DNA from: Streptomyces sp. LBL
GTDB lineage: Bacteria; Actinomycetota; Actinomycetes; Streptomycetales; Streptomycetaceae
Assembly: GCF_029893585.1 (NCBI RefSeq)
Contig: NZ_JARXYX010000008.1
Coordinates: forward strand, 124,001 to 188,000
Reading direction: 5' to 3'
Length of the DNA: 64,000 bases
Shown: in pieces, positions 54,185 through 62,806 of the stretch
Position numbering within the stretch: the stretch's first letter is position 1
How the letters are laid out: each line of letters opens with the position of its first letter
Program-made: the position numbers and the translations under genes
The notes under the pieces: generated by a model
The model's database searches: none
What the model saw: the letters and a program-made list of their open reading frames with translations, nothing else
What the model was told of the DNA's origin: nothing

Positions 54185-54491
54185 TCAGACGTCACTGCGC
54201 GCGAGCCGGTACGCCGCTCCGCCCAGCGCCAGCGCCGTCCAGCAGAGGAACACCAGCAGCCCGGCGCCCGGTGACAGGGACGTGGAGTCGTGGGTCAGCG
54301 CGAACATCGATTCACCCGCGTTGGACGGCAGGTAGGGGCTGATGTTGTCCTGCCAGGAGCTCGGCAGCAGCGAGATCAGCCCCGGGATCAGCATCAGGGT
54401 GGCCACCAAAACCGAGATCCCGCCGGCCACCGACCGCAGCAGCGCGCCCAGGGCGGCGCCGATCACCCCGACCAGGCCGAGGTAGAGCCCC
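54185..54491 (-). pseudogene. ABC-2 permease, C-terminal fragment
   Basis: About 100 residues: GLYLGLVGVIGAALGALLRS, TAGGIS-type helix GGISVLVATLMLIPGLISLL, PYLPSNAGESMFALTHDSTS and a final helix ending AAYRLARSDV. This is the last third of a streptomycete ABC-2 permease of the kind encoded with NarL-type two-component systems. The N-terminal ~150 residues are missing; the sequence changes at about 54491 into a KUP-type C-terminus on the opposite strand. Confidence 0.65.
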
Positions 54492-54596
54492 AAGCGGCTG
54501 TTCATCGCCACCTCCTACATCACGGCCGACGCCGCCGAGCACTTCGGCCTGCCCCGCGACCGCACGGTCATCATGGGCTCGCTCATCGAGGTGTAG
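54492..54596 (+). pseudogene. C-terminal fragment of a KUP potassium transporter
   Basis: Thirty-four codons: KRLFIATSYITADAAEHFGL, PRDRTVIMGSLIEV, stop TAG. ITADAAE.FGLPRDRTV.MGS.IEV is the well-conserved end of actinobacterial KUP/Trk-type K+ uptake proteins. The rest of the gene is absent. It abuts the truncated ABC permease, so a deletion or inversion endpoint lies near 54491. Confidence 0.55.
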
Positions 54597-54691
54597 GCAC
54601 ACCGGACACCGAGGACGGGGGACGAGTCGGACGACGCCCGCACCCATGAGCGCCTCGGTCGACAGCGGGCCCGTTCGGCGTGCGTGGACAG

Positions 54692-55405
54692 TCAGTTGCA
54701 GCAGGCGCAGCCGGGGCCGCAGCCGCACGCGTCGCTGACCTCGGGGTTGGCCGTCGGCACCGCAGCGGCCGCGGGCGCGCAGCACCCCTTGCCCTGCCAG
54801 GCATCGCGGCCCTCCTTGACCGCGACGGCGGCGATCACGAGGGCGGCGACAGGGTCGGCCCAGGACCAGCCGAGGGTGGCGTTGAGGATCAGGCCGACCA
54901 GGAGCACGGCGGAGAGGTACGTGCACAGCAGGGTCTGCTTGGAGTCGGCGACCGCGCTGGCGGAGCCGAGTTCGCGGCCCGCGCGGCGCTGGGCGGCGGA
55001 CAGGAACGGCATGACCGCGAGGGAGAGGGCGGCGAGCACGATGCCGGGGAATGATGTTCGGGCCTCGCCGGTGCCGACCAGGGCTCGTACGGAGTCAATC
55101 GTCACGTAGGCGGCGAGCACGAAGAACGACAGCGCGACGATCCGCAGGGCGGTCTTCTCACGGGCCTCGCGTACGGCGTGCTCTTGGGCGGAGAACTGCC
55201 AGGCGACCGCGGCGGCCGAGGAGACCTCGATGACCGAGTCCAGGCCGAAGCCGATCAGGGCGGTGGAGGAGGCGATCGTTCCGGCGGTGAGGGCGACGAC
55301 CGCCTCGATGATGTTGTAGGTGATGGTCGCGGCGACCAGCAGGCGTATCCGGCGGGTGAGCGCGTCGCGGCGGGCCGGGGACGGGCCGAGGGATATCGCG
55401 GTCAT
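54692..55405 (-). CDS. cation diffusion facilitator-like metal transporter
   Basis: A 237-residue membrane protein with about six helices of the CDF/cation-efflux family: TITYNIIEAVVALTAGTIAS, ALIGFGLDSVIEVSSAAAVA (helix-II Asp site), SAVADSKQTLLCTYLSAVLL and a second Asp site (WSWADPVAALVIAAVAVKEG). The C-terminus is strikingly Cys-rich (GCCAPAAAAV, then DACGCGPGCACCN), probably binding the exported metal (Cd, Zn, Pb or Cu). ATG 55405 overlaps the ArsR stop (TGATG), so the two are translationally coupled and co-regulated. Confidence 0.9.
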   Translation of the reverse strand: MTAISLGPSPARRDALTRRIRLLVAATITYNIIEAVVALTAGTIASSTALIGFGLDSVIEVSSAAAVAWQFSAQEHAVREAREKTALRIVALSFFVLAAYVTIDSVRALVGTGEARTSFPGIVLAALSLAVMPFLSAAQRRAGRELGSASAVADSKQTLLCTYLSAVLLVGLILNATLGWSWADPVAALVIAAVAVKEGRDAWQGKGCCAPAAAAVPTANPEVSDACGCGPGCACCN

Positions 55406-55740
55406 CAGCAGCATCCCTTCTCGTCGGCGTCTGCGCAGGTGCGGTCGGTCTCGACAGCGACCACTGCCGTGCGCAAGTCGTCCAGGGCGTGGCCGAGGCG
55501 TTCGTCGGCGAGCTCGTAGCGGGTGCGACGGCCATCGGGCACGGTGACGACGAGACCGCAGTCCCGCAGGCAGGCGAGGTGGTTGGACAGCCGGGTGCGG
55601 GAGACGGCGAGTGCGTCGGCGAGGTCGGCGGGGTAGGCCGGGGCCTCGCGCAGGGCGAGCAGAATGCGGCAGCGGATCGGGTCGGCGAGCGCGCGGCCGA
55701 ACCGGGCCAGCACGTCGATGTCGGAGGCAACAGTCAGCAC
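55405..55740 (-). CDS. ArsR/SmtB-family metalloregulator (CmtR-like)
   Basis: A 111-residue winged-helix repressor: LARFGRALADPIRCRILLAL, EAPAYPADLADALAVSRTRL, SNHLACLRDCGLVVTVPDGR. The Cys of HLACLRDC and the C-terminal Cys residues (DRTCADADEKGCC) match CmtR-type Cd/Pb sensing. It should repress its own operon and release DNA on metal binding, derepressing the coupled CDF gene. GTG 55740 is favoured; GTG 55755 adds five residues. TACTGT just upstream could be a -10 with a very short leader. Confidence 0.9.
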   Translation of the reverse strand: MLTVASDIDVLARFGRALADPIRCRILLALREAPAYPADLADALAVSRTRLSNHLACLRDCGLVVTVPDGRRTRYELADERLGHALDDLRTAVVAVETDRTCADADEKGCC

Positions 55741-55801
55741 CCCACGACAGTACACGCCATCCTGAATTCAGAGAATCATGGAGAGTGCCGCTCTCGCGTT
55801 G

Positions 55802-55951
55802 GGCGGCTACAGCCGGCCGGTGGTGCTCGACGAAGGCGACCACGCAGTCGGTACGGCGTTCGACTCGGCGGTGCGCCTCGGAGAGCATCGCGTACGTCTT
55901 GCCGACGCCTGGTGCCGCACCGAGGTACATCCGAAGCTTGCCGCGTGCCAT
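55802..55951 (-). pseudogene. kdpD: KdpD N-terminal fragment
   Basis: From ATG 55951: ARGKLRMYLGAAPGVGKTYA, MLSEAHRRVERRTDCVVAFV, EHHRPAVAA. It carries the KdpD Walker A (GAAPGVGKT), then the sequence degenerates after about 50 residues. It lies just downstream of kdpE on the same strand. A full KdpD has about 850 residues. So the sensor gene of this kdp locus is largely deleted here. Confidence 0.7.
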
Positions 55952-56073
55952 GGTCTCGTCTCTTCGTCTCGGCCGTCGGTGGCCGGGGTGCGGGCGCGGG
56001 CGCGGGCGCGGGTGCGGGGCGGGAGCGGGTGCGGGGCGGGAGCGGGGCGGGAGCGGGGCGGGCGGGATGGCGT

Positions 56074-56757
56074 TCAGCCCTCGAAGCGGTAGCCCATCCC
56101 TGGCTCGGTGATGAGGTTGCGGGGGTGAGCGGGGTCCGCTTCCAGCTTGCGGCGCAGTTGGGCCATGTAGACGCGCAGGTAGTTGGTCTTGTTGCTCAGC
56201 GAGACCCCCCAGACCTCCTGCAGCAGCTGCTTCTGCGTGATGAGCCGGCCGGGGTTGGTGACCAGGATCTCCAGCAGATGCCATTCGGTCGGGGTGAGGC
56301 GGACGTCGCGTCCGCCCCGGGTGGCCTTCTTGGCGAGCAGGTCGATGGTGAAGCCGTCGGTGGTGACCGCCGTCGCCTCTGGGGCGAGCGGCACATCCTC
56401 GGTGCGGCGCACGGCGGCGCGCAGGCGGGCCAGGAGCTCGTCCATGCTGAACGGCTTGGTGATGTAGTCGTCGGCGCCGGCGTCGAGCGCGGCGACCTTC
56501 TCGTCGGAGGCCCAGCGTGCGGACAGCACCAGAATCGGTACGCGGGACCAGCCGCGCAGCGCCTTGATGACGTCCGTGCCGTCCATGTCGGGCAGACCCA
56601 GATCCAGCAGGACCACGTCGGGCTGACGGGCGGCGGCCAGCCGGAGTGCGGTGGTGCCGTCGGGCGCCGGGTCCACCCCGTACCGGCGGGCCTGCAGGTT
56701 GATCACGAGGGCCCGGACGAGCTGAGGGTCGTCCTCCACCACCAGTACCCGGGTCAT
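56074..56757 (-). CDS. kdpE: KdpE response regulator
   Basis: A 227-residue OmpR-family regulator. Receiver: RVLVVEDDPQLVRAL (acidic pair 9-10), VVLLDLGLPDMDGTDVI (phospho-Asp52), LSARWASDEKVAALDAGADD YITKPF (Lys). Winged helix: RLTPTEWHLLEILVTNPGRL, LRVYMAQLRRKLEADPAHPR, GYRFEG. The phosphorylated form activates kdpFABC at low K+. It lies 123 bp past kdpC with an intervening hairpin. Its usual partner kdpD is reduced to a fragment just downstream. Confidence 0.93.
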   Translation of the reverse strand: MTRVLVVEDDPQLVRALVINLQARRYGVDPAPDGTTALRLAAARQPDVVLLDLGLPDMDGTDVIKALRGWSRVPILVLSARWASDEKVAALDAGADDYITKPFSMDELLARLRAAVRRTEDVPLAPEATAVTTDGFTIDLLAKKATRGGRDVRLTPTEWHLLEILVTNPGRLITQKQLLQEVWGVSLSNKTNYLRVYMAQLRRKLEADPAHPRNLITEPGMGYRFEG

Positions 56758-56817
56758 CGGGGTACGCCCTTCCTGCTTGTGCGGAGGGCCGGATCAAGTG
56801 GAACCGGCCCCATTGCA

Positions 56818-56862
56818 GCGGGAGTCGACGAATGAGGGTGTCCCCCGGCCGTCGACTCCCGC
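56818..56862 (-). terminator. 13-bp inverted repeat between kdpC and kdpE
   Basis: GCGGGAGTCGACG (56818-56830) and CGTCGACTCCCGC (56850-56862) pair perfectly with a 19-base loop, 19 bases past the kdpC stop. It may end the kdpFABC transcript, so kdpE could be read only by partial readthrough or from its own promoter. Confidence 0.6.
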
Positions 56863-56880
56863 ATGGTGCGCGTAACGCCA

Positions 56881-57549
56881 TCAGCTCTTCGCCAGGAGTT
56901 CCTTGAGCGCGATGTTGAGTTCGAGGACGTTGACGCGGGGTTCGCCGATGAAGCCGAGGGTGCGGCCGTCGGCGTGCTCGTCGACCAGCTTCTGCACCTG
57001 GGCGTCGGACAGGCCGTTCTTCTCGGCGATCCGGTGGACCTGGATGTCCGCGTAGTCGGGCGAGATGTCCGGGTCCAGGCCGGAGCCGGAGGACGTGACC
57101 GCGTCGGCGGGCACATCGGAGGGCTTGACCGTGTAGCCGCCGACCGAGTTGTCCTTGACGACTGCGGCCTTGGCGGCGGTCACCCAGTCGATCAGGTCCT
57201 TGTTGTCACCGGAACGGTTCGTCGCGCCGGACAGGATCAGTTTGTACTGGGTGTTGACGCTGTTGGTGCCCAGCCCGTTCTGCGGGCGGCCCTGGAACCA
57301 CTTCAGGTCGGGCTCCGGGGTCTCCTGGCCCTTCTTCAGCGGCAGGTTGTACGACTGCCCGATCAGGGACGAGCCGACGACCTTGCCGTCCGCCTTGATC
57401 TCCGAGCCGTTGGCCTGATCGTTGAAGAGCACCTGTGCCACACCGGTGACGGCCAGGGGGTAGAGCACGCCCGTCACCACCGTCAGCACGAGCAGCGCGC
57501 GCAGCCCCGCCCACAGCAACCGGGCGGTGTTCGATACCGGGTTGTTCAT
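56881..57549 (-). CDS. kdpC: potassium-transporting ATPase subunit KdpC
   Basis: A 222-residue single-span subunit: one N-terminal helix (LLWAGLRALLVLTVVTGVLY PLAVTGVAQ) and a periplasm-side domain with SSLIGQSYNLP, WFQGRPQNGLGTNS, PADAVTSSGSGLDPDISPDY A and RVNVLELNIALKEL. It stabilises the KdpA-KdpB complex. ATG 57549 starts 24 bp past kdpB; an upstream GTG at 57561 lacks a ribosome site. Length is normal for actinobacteria. Confidence 0.95.
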   Translation of the reverse strand: MNNPVSNTARLLWAGLRALLVLTVVTGVLYPLAVTGVAQVLFNDQANGSEIKADGKVVGSSLIGQSYNLPLKKGQETPEPDLKWFQGRPQNGLGTNSVNTQYKLILSGATNRSGDNKDLIDWVTAAKAAVVKDNSVGGYTVKPSDVPADAVTSSGSGLDPDISPDYADIQVHRIAEKNGLSDAQVQKLVDEHADGRTLGFIGEPRVNVLELNIALKELLAKS

Positions 57550-57573
57550 GAGGATCAGCACCCTTTCACATCG

Positions 57574-59700
57574 TTATAGCCCGGGGATGAGGGAGATGAG
57601 CAGGTCGATGAGCTTGATGCCGATGAACGGGGCGATCAGGCCGCCGATGCCGTAGATCGTGAGGTTGCGCCGCAGCATCTTGTCCGCGCTGACCGGCCGG
57701 TACTGCACGCCCTTCAGGGACAGCGGCACCAGCGCGATGATGATCAGCGCGTTGAAGATCACCGCGGAGAGGATCGCGGAGTCCGGCGAGGACAGGCCCA
57801 TGACGTTGAGCTTGTCCAGGCCCGGGTAGACGGCCGCGAACAGCGCCGGGATGATCGCGAAGTACTTCGCGACGTCGTTGGCGATCGAGAACGTCGTCAA
57901 CGCACCCCGGGTGATGAGGAGTTGCTTGCCGATCTCGACGATCTCGATGAGCTTGGTCGGGTTCGAGTCGAGGTCGACCATGTTGCCGGCCTCCTTCGCG
58001 GCCGACGTACCCGTGTTCATCGCCACGCCGACGTCCGCCTGGGCCAGCGCGGGCGCGTCGTTGGTACCGTCACCGGTCATCGCGACCAGCTTGCCGCCCG
58101 CCTGCTCCCGCTTGATGAGCGCCATCTTGTCCTCAGGGGTGGCCTCCGCGAGGAAGTCGTCGACACCGGCCTCCTCGGCGATCGCCTTCGCCGTGAGCGG
58201 GTTGTCGCCCGTGATCATGACGGTCTTGATGCCCATGCGGCGCAGTTCGTCGAACCGCTCCCGCATGCCGTCCTTGACGACGTCCTTGAGGTGGATGACG
58301 CCCAGCACGCGGGCGCCCTCGGTGTCCTCGACCGCGACAAGCAGCGGTGTGCCGCCCGCCTCGGAGATCCGGTCGGTGAGCGCGCCGGCGTCCTGGGACA
58401 CCTCGCCGCCCAGCTCCCGGACCCAGGCGACGACCGAACCGGCCGCGCCCTTGCGGATCTTCCGCCCGTCGACGTCCACGCCCGACATCCGGGTCTGCGC
58501 GGTGAAGGCGATCCACTCGGCGCCCTGGAGTTCTCCCTGCTGGCGCTCGCGCAGCCGGTACTTCTCCTTCGCCAGGACGACGATGGAGCGGCCCTCAGGG
58601 GTCTCGTCGGCAAGCGACGACAGCTGGGCGGCATCGGCCAGTTCGGGCTCGGTGGTACCGGTCACCGGCACGAACTCCGACGCCTGACGGTTGCCGAGCG
58701 TGATCGTGCCGGTCTTGTCCAGCAGCAGTGTGGAGACGTCGCCCGCAGCCTCGACCGCCCGCCCCGACATGGCGAGTACGTTGCGCTGCACCAGTCGGTC
58801 CATGCCCGCGATGCCGATAGCCGACAGCAGCGCGCCGATCGTGGTCGGGATGAGACAGACCAGCAGCGCCACCAGCACGACCATCGTGAGGTGGGTGCCC
58901 GCGTAGTCGGCGAACGGCGGCAGCGTCGCCACCGCCAGCAGGAAGACGATCGTGAGCGAGGCGAGCAGGATGTTCAGCGCGATCTCGTTCGGCGTCTTCT
59001 GCCGGGCCGCGCCCTCGACCAGGGCGATCATGCGGTCGATGAAGGTCTCGCCCGGCTTCGTCGTGATCTTGATGACGATGCGGTCGGAGAGGACCTTCGT
59101 GCCGCCGGTGACAGCACTGCGGTCGCCGCCCGACTCGCGGATGACGGGCGCCGACTCGCCGGTGATGGCGGACTCGTCGACGGACGCGACGCCCTCGACG
59201 ACGTCACCGTCGCCGGGGATGATGTCGCCGGCCTCGCAGACGACCAGGTCGCCGATACGCAACTCCGTGCCGGGCACCTGCTCCTCGCGGTCACCCACGA
59301 GCCGTCGGGCCACGGTGTCGGTCTTGGCCTTGCGCAGCGTGTCGGCCTGCGCCTTGCCGCGGCCCTCGGCCACGGCCTCCGCGAGGTTGGCGAAGACCAC
59401 GGTCAGCCACAGCCAGGCGCTGATGGTCCAGCCGAACCAGTCGCCCGGGTCCTTGAAGGAGAAGACGGTGGTCAGCAAGGAGCCGATCCACACCACGAAC
59501 ATCACGGGGGACTTGATCATCACCCGCGGGTGGAGCTTGCGGAAGGCGTCCGGCAGCGACTTCAGCAGCTGCTTCGGGTCGAACAGACCCGCGCCGACAC
59601 GCCCTTCGTCCTTGTGGCCGGTCGGCACATCACTGTGCGGCGCCCGGGTCGGGGGGGCAGTGGACATCGAGTCCTCTTGCTTCTCTGTACGAGTGGTCAT
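57574..59700 (-). CDS. kdpB: potassium-transporting P-type ATPase subunit KdpB
   Basis: A 708-residue catalytic subunit. After a polar N-terminal extension (~45 residues) it shows the actuator loop [18 protein letters not shown], the phosphorylation motif [18 protein letters not shown] (Asp near 327), the nucleotide domain with [32 protein letters not shown] and hinge [22 protein letters not shown]. It hydrolyses ATP to drive K+ uptake through KdpA. ATG 59700 overlaps the kdpA stop (ATGA). Confidence 0.97.
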   Translation of the reverse strand: MTTRTEKQEDSMSTAPPTRAPHSDVPTGHKDEGRVGAGLFDPKQLLKSLPDAFRKLHPRVMIKSPVMFVVWIGSLLTTVFSFKDPGDWFGWTISAWLWLTVVFANLAEAVAEGRGKAQADTLRKAKTDTVARRLVGDREEQVPGTELRIGDLVVCEAGDIIPGDGDVVEGVASVDESAITGESAPVIRESGGDRSAVTGGTKVLSDRIVIKITTKPGETFIDRMIALVEGAARQKTPNEIALNILLASLTIVFLLAVATLPPFADYAGTHLTMVVLVALLVCLIPTTIGALLSAIGIAGMDRLVQRNVLAMSGRAVEAAGDVSTLLLDKTGTITLGNRQASEFVPVTGTTEPELADAAQLSSLADETPEGRSIVVLAKEKYRLRERQQGELQGAEWIAFTAQTRMSGVDVDGRKIRKGAAGSVVAWVRELGGEVSQDAGALTDRISEAGGTPLLVAVEDTEGARVLGVIHLKDVVKDGMRERFDELRRMGIKTVMITGDNPLTAKAIAEEAGVDDFLAEATPEDKMALIKREQAGGKLVAMTGDGTNDAPALAQADVGVAMNTGTSAAKEAGNMVDLDSNPTKLIEIVEIGKQLLITRGALTTFSIANDVAKYFAIIPALFAAVYPGLDKLNVMGLSSPDSAILSAVIFNALIIIALVPLSLKGVQYRPVSADKMLRRNLTIYGIGGLIAPFIGIKLIDLLISLIPGL

Positions 59701-61397
59701 GACGCCAGCCCCTCGGCCAGCGGACCCAGCGCGAGGGCCGGGAAGTAGGTCAGACCGGTGATGATCAGGATCGCGCCCACCAACAGGCCCGTGAACAGGG
59801 GCTTCTCGGTACGCAGGGTGCCCGCGGTCGCCGGCACCGGCTTCTGCTCGGCGAGCGAACCGGCCAGTGCCAGAACGAACACCATGGGCAGGAACCGGCC
59901 GAGGACCATCGCGAGACCCAGGGTGGTGTTGAACCACTGGGTGTCGGCGTTCAGACCGGCGAAGGCCGAGCCGTTGTTGTTGGCGGCCGACGAATACGCG
60001 TAGAGGATCTCGGAGAACCCGTGCGCGCCGGAGTTGGTCATCGAGTTGCCCGGGGTGGGCAGCGCCATCGCGGCGGCGGTGAAGATGAGCACCAGCGCCG
60101 GGGTGATGAGGATGTAGCAGGCCGCGAACTTGATCTCGCGGGTGCCGATCTTCTTGCCCAGGTACTCGGGCGTACGGCCGACCATGAGACCGGCGATGAA
60201 CACCGCGATGATCGCCATGATCAGCATGCCGTACAGGCCGGAACCGGTACCACCGGGCGCGATCTCGCCCAACTGCATGCCCAGGATGGTGATCCCGCCG
60301 CCGAGACCGGTGAACGAGGAGTGGAAGGAGTCCACCGCGCCGGTCGAGGTGAGCGTCGTCGACACCGCGAAGATCGACGAGGCGCCGACCCCGATGCGGG
60401 TCTCCTTGCCCTCCATCGCGCCGCCGGCGATGTCGAACGCCGGGCCGTGGTGGGCGAACTCGGTCCACATCATCAGGGCGATGAAGCCGACCCAGATCGT
60501 GGCCATCGTCGCCAGGATCGCGTAGCCCTGCTTGAGGCTGCCGACCATGCGGCCGAAGGTGCGGGTCAGGGCGAACGGGATGACCAGGAGAAGGAAGATC
60601 TCGAAGAGGTTCGTGAACGGGGTCGGGTTCTCGAAGGGGTGGGCGGAGTTGGCGTTGAAGTAACCGCCGCCGTTCGTGCCGATCTCCTTGATGGCCTCCT
60701 GCGAGGCGACCGCACCGCCGTTCCACTGCTGCGAGCCGCCCATGAACTGGCCGACCTCGTGGATGCCGGAGAAGTTCTGGATGGCACCGCACGCCACCAG
60801 GACGATCGCCGCGATCACCGAGAACGGCACGAGGACGCGGATGACACCGCGCACCAGGTCCGACCAGAAGTTGCCGAGCTCACCGGTGCGGATGGGGGTC
60901 CCCCCGCTCGAGCGAAGCCGAGAGTGAGGGAGGGCGAAGCCCCGTACCAGCGCCACGGCGACGGCGATGCCGACGGCCGCGGAGACGAAGTTCTGCACGG
61001 CCAGACCACCGGTCTGCACGACGTGGCCCATGGCCTGTTCGCCGTAGTACGACTGCCAGTTGGTGTTGGTGACGAAGGAGGCGGCGCTGTTGAACGCCTG
61101 GTCCGGGTCGATGGCGGAGAAGCCGAGCGAGCCGGGCAGCACGCCCTGGAGCCGCTGGAGCAGGTAGAGGAACAGCACGCCGGCCGCCGAGAAGGCCAGC
61201 ACGCCGCGCAGGTACGCGGGCCAGCGCATCTCGGTGTCGGGGTCGGCGCCGATGCCCTTGTAGATCCACTTCTCGACACGCCAGTGCTTGTCGGAGGAGT
61301 AGACCCTGGCCATGTAATCGCCGAGCGGGACGTAGGAGAGCCCCAGAGCCACTATCAGAGCGAGAAGCTGGAGGATGCCGGCGAGGACGGGACTCAT
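59697..61397 (-). CDS. kdpA: potassium-transporting ATPase subunit KdpA
   Basis: A 566-residue K+-channel-like subunit with about ten helices. K+-filter regions are recognisable ([57 protein letters not shown]). An extra segment [15 protein letters not shown] at about residues 152-168 interrupts the usual RGF-(x)[15 protein letters not shown] join. It is encoded by a GC-rich repeat-like insertion at 60890-60941 that keeps the frame. The gene is coupled to kdpB and preceded by kdpF. Confidence 0.96.
   Translation of the reverse strand: MSPVLAGILQLLALIVALGLSYVPLGDYMARVYSSDKHWRVEKWIYKGIGADPDTEMRWPAYLRGVLAFSAAGVLFLYLLQRLQGVLPGSLGFSAIDPDQAFNSAASFVTNTNWQSYYGEQAMGHVVQTGGLAVQNFVSAAVGIAVAVALVRGFALPHSRLRSSGGTPIRTGELGNFWSDLVRGVIRVLVPFSVIAAIVLVACGAIQNFSGIHEVGQFMGGSQQWNGGAVASQEAIKEIGTNGGGYFNANSAHPFENPTPFTNLFEIFLLLVIPFALTRTFGRMVGSLKQGYAILATMATIWVGFIALMMWTEFAHHGPAFDIAGGAMEGKETRIGVGASSIFAVSTTLTSTGAVDSFHSSFTGLGGGITILGMQLGEIAPGGTGSGLYGMLIMAIIAVFIAGLMVGRTPEYLGKKIGTREIKFAACYILITPALVLIFTAAAMALPTPGNSMTNSGAHGFSEILYAYSSAANNNGSAFAGLNADTQWFNTTLGLAMVLGRFLPMVFVLALAGSLAEQKPVPATAGTLRTEKPLFTGLLVGAILIITGLTYFPALALGPLAEGLAS
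60890..60941. repeat. repeat-element insertion inside kdpA
   Basis: The stretch GATGGGGGTCCCCCCGCTCG, AGCGAAGCCGAGAGTGAGGG, AGGGCGAAG contains nested inverted repeats (GGGGGTCCCCC; CTCG...CGAG around AGCGAAGC). I recognise this CTCGAGCGAAGCCGAGAG-type motif as a dispersed palindromic repeat of Streptomyces genomes. Here it lies inside kdpA and adds about 15 residues in frame. Confidence 0.65.
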
Positions 61398-61402
61398 GCT
61401 TC

Positions 61403-61492
61403 TCAGAACCTCTCCGGGAAGATCAGGGCGAGGACGAGATAGCCCAGCAGGGCGACGGCCACGACGAGGCCGACGATGTTCTCGGCGGTCAC
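61403..61492 (-). CDS. kdpF: KdpF subunit
   Basis: Twenty-nine residues from GTG 61492: [29 protein letters not shown]. One hydrophobic helix ending in a Pro-Glu-Arg-Phe tail is the standard KdpF pattern (…YL…AL..PERF). It stabilises the KdpABC complex. Its start overlaps the stop of the 27-residue ORF upstream (GTGA) and it ends 5 bp before the kdpA start codon. Confidence 0.92.
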   Translation of the reverse strand: MTAENIVGLVVAVALLGYLVLALIFPERF

Positions 61493-61572
61493 AGCTTCGT
61501 CACCCCCTTGGCGACGAGAGCCACCAGCGCGAACACCGCGATCGTGGTGACGACGAAGGCCAGGTCGGCCAT
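61489..61572 (-). CDS. 27-residue membrane peptide preceding kdpF
   Basis: ATG 61572 has GGAG six bases upstream and encodes [28 protein letters not shown] single helix with basic end, translationally coupled to kdpF (GTGA overlap). It looks like a second KdpF-like or leader membrane peptide of the kdp operon. Function not known. Confidence 0.7.
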   Translation of the reverse strand: MADLAFVVTTIAVFALVALVAKGVTKL

Positions 61573-61609
61573 CGCGAGCTCCTAGATGAGGTTCGAATGG
61601 AACGGACGG

Positions 61610-61693
61610 TTAGAGAAAACCGCCTCCGTGGCCGGAATCGGTCGCCGTTGACACCTCCCTTACGGCAACGGGTCCCGCTTTGATGGAACTCAT
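61610..61693 (-). CDS. possible kdp leader peptide (27 aa)
   Basis: ATG 61693, with GGAGGAG 10-16 bases upstream, encodes MSSIKAGPVAVREVSTATDS, GHGGGFL and TAA at 61610-61612. It lies between the long leader hairpin and the first membrane peptide, 37 bp before the latter. TAA stops are rare at this GC content. It could be a translated leader affecting expression, but chance occurrence is not excluded. Confidence 0.35.
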   Translation of the reverse strand: MSSIKAGPVAVREVSTATDSGHGGGFL

Positions 61694-61758
61694 ACGGTCG
61701 GCTCCTCCATCTGCGGGAACGAAACCCCCCGCCCGCTTGAACACGCGCCTGAACACGC

Positions 61759-61791
61759 CGACGGCCCGCCCCGGGCAGGGGCGGGCCGTCG
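61759..61791. terminator. 14-bp perfect hairpin in the kdp leader
   Basis: CGACGGCCCGCCCC (61759-61772) pairs with GGGGCGGGCCGTCG (61778-61791) around GGGCA. No gene ends here: it lies in the 442-bp region between the divergent kdp operon and the gene at 62015. If kdp transcription starts upstream of it, it would act as an attenuator; otherwise it insulates the two promoters. Confidence 0.6.
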
Positions 61792-61923
61792 TGAGACGTA
61801 AGAGGCGGGTGATACCCGGCGACGCCGAGATCAGGAGACCCTGAACCGCAGTCGGTCCTGCGCGAGGCCGAACCGGACCGCACCCGCCGCCCCCGCGTCC
61901 ACACCGGCTGAATCCGGCGCCCG

Positions 61924-61971
61924 CGTCAGGATCCCGTCAAGTTTCGCCGGTACGGCGTCAGAAGCCCGTCA
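61924..61971. promoter_or_regulatory. four CGTCA half-sites in two 11-nt-phased pairs
   Basis: CGTCA begins at 61924 and 61935 (11 nt apart), then at 61956 and 61967 (again 11 nt apart). The two 17-base units GCGTCAGGATCCCGTCA and GCGTCAGAAGCCCGTCA are 32 nt apart, about three helical turns. OmpR-family regulators bind such 11-nt direct repeats. Location between kdp and 62015 makes KdpE the first candidate; PhoP is an alternative. Another CGTCA is at 62005. Confidence 0.55.
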
Positions 61972-62014
61972 GCACCGCTCGCCCAGCCCCACACACGCGC
62001 CTAGCGTCAATGCC

Positions 62015-62533
62015 ATGCACCCGAGCGGACCACTGAGCCCAGCCGGCGACCGCCACTGGCGCGGTAACGCCCGGCTCGCGGCGGGCTGTGCCCTCGCCTT
62101 CGGTGCTCTGGCCTTCCTGGTCGACTGGGACGCCGGCACGCTGACCCCACCTCGCGCCCTGCTCTGGCTCGCCCTGTCCATAGCGGTCTTCGCCGTCCTG
62201 CTTCCACAGCGCGTCACGGCAGGCCACGGCTGGCTGGTGGTACGCGGCCCACTGCGCCGACGGGCTGTACGGACGGACGCTCTCGTCTCCATACGGCAGT
62301 ACGACGGCGTCGGCGCCCAGCTCATACTGCGGGACGCGTACGGCCACCGCCTCGAAGTCGACTCCCGCATCCTGGCCGGCAACCCCTTCCTGTGGCACGA
62401 ACTCGACACCGGCGTCCGCCGCTCCCTTGACAAGGGCACCCTTTCCCAAGGCGAAGACGTGGTCCGGCGGCTGGCCGAACGCATCGACGGCGAGACAGCA
62501 CAGGCGGTTCTGCGGGCCTCCGGGTTGTCCTAG
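62015..62533 (+). CDS. two-helix membrane protein with PH-like domain, divergent from kdp
   Basis: 172 residues: a polar start, two hydrophobic helices (LAAGCALAFGALAFLVDW; ALLWLALSIAVFAVLLP) and a soluble C-terminal domain (GWLVVRGPLRRRAVRTDALV, SIRQYDGVGAQLILRDAYGH, LEVDSRIL) that looks like a bacterial PH-type beta-barrel. The start ATG 62015 has no ribosome site and a TAGCGT motif 12 bases upstream, so it may be leaderless. It overlaps the convergent DUF1707 gene by four bases. Function unknown; the shared control region suggests a link to K+ or osmotic status. Confidence 0.78.
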   Translation: MHPSGPLSPAGDRHWRGNARLAAGCALAFGALAFLVDWDAGTLTPPRALLWLALSIAVFAVLLPQRVTAGHGWLVVRGPLRRRAVRTDALVSIRQYDGVGAQLILRDAYGHRLEVDSRILAGNPFLWHELDTGVRRSLDKGTLSQGEDVVRRLAERIDGETAQAVLRASGLS

Positions 62534-62760
62534 CCATTGCTGTGACCGCAGAGGTTCGCCGGGTTGGTGGTCTTGGCGGTGAGCACCTGGTGGAGGCGCT
62601 CGTCCAGCTCCTCGTGCGAGATGTGCCCTTCGGCGTACGCCACCCGCAGGCGCTGCACGGCCGCGTCGCGGTCGTCCTCGCTGATCAGTGACGACAGGTC
62701 TTCCGGCAGAGAGGTCCCCGTCGACCTCGTGGCGCGGCGGGGGCGCTCGTGCAGGACCAT
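62530..62760 (-). CDS. short DUF1707-domain protein
   Basis: From ATG 62760, 76 residues ending CGHSNG. LSSLISEDDRDAAVQRLRVA and YAEGHISHEELDERLHQVLT AKT are the DUF1707 (SHOCT-like) module usually found at the N-terminus of small actinobacterial membrane proteins. Here nothing follows: no membrane helix, so either a minimal member or a truncated one. It is divergent from the KdpD-like gene (46-bp gap). Confidence 0.7.
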   Translation of the reverse strand: MVLHERPRRATRSTGTSLPEDLSSLISEDDRDAAVQRLRVAYAEGHISHEELDERLHQVLTAKTTNPANLCGHSNG

Positions 62761-62806
62761 GGAGAGGAGCCCGACGCTCGACGGGCTGGCCCGAAAGGAG
62801 CAAAGT

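Noticed and set aside
61573..62014. c-di-AMP (ydaO-type) riboswitch upstream of kdp
   Set aside because: I looked for the conserved G-rich motifs of that class and did not find them; only a simple hairpin and direct repeats are evident.
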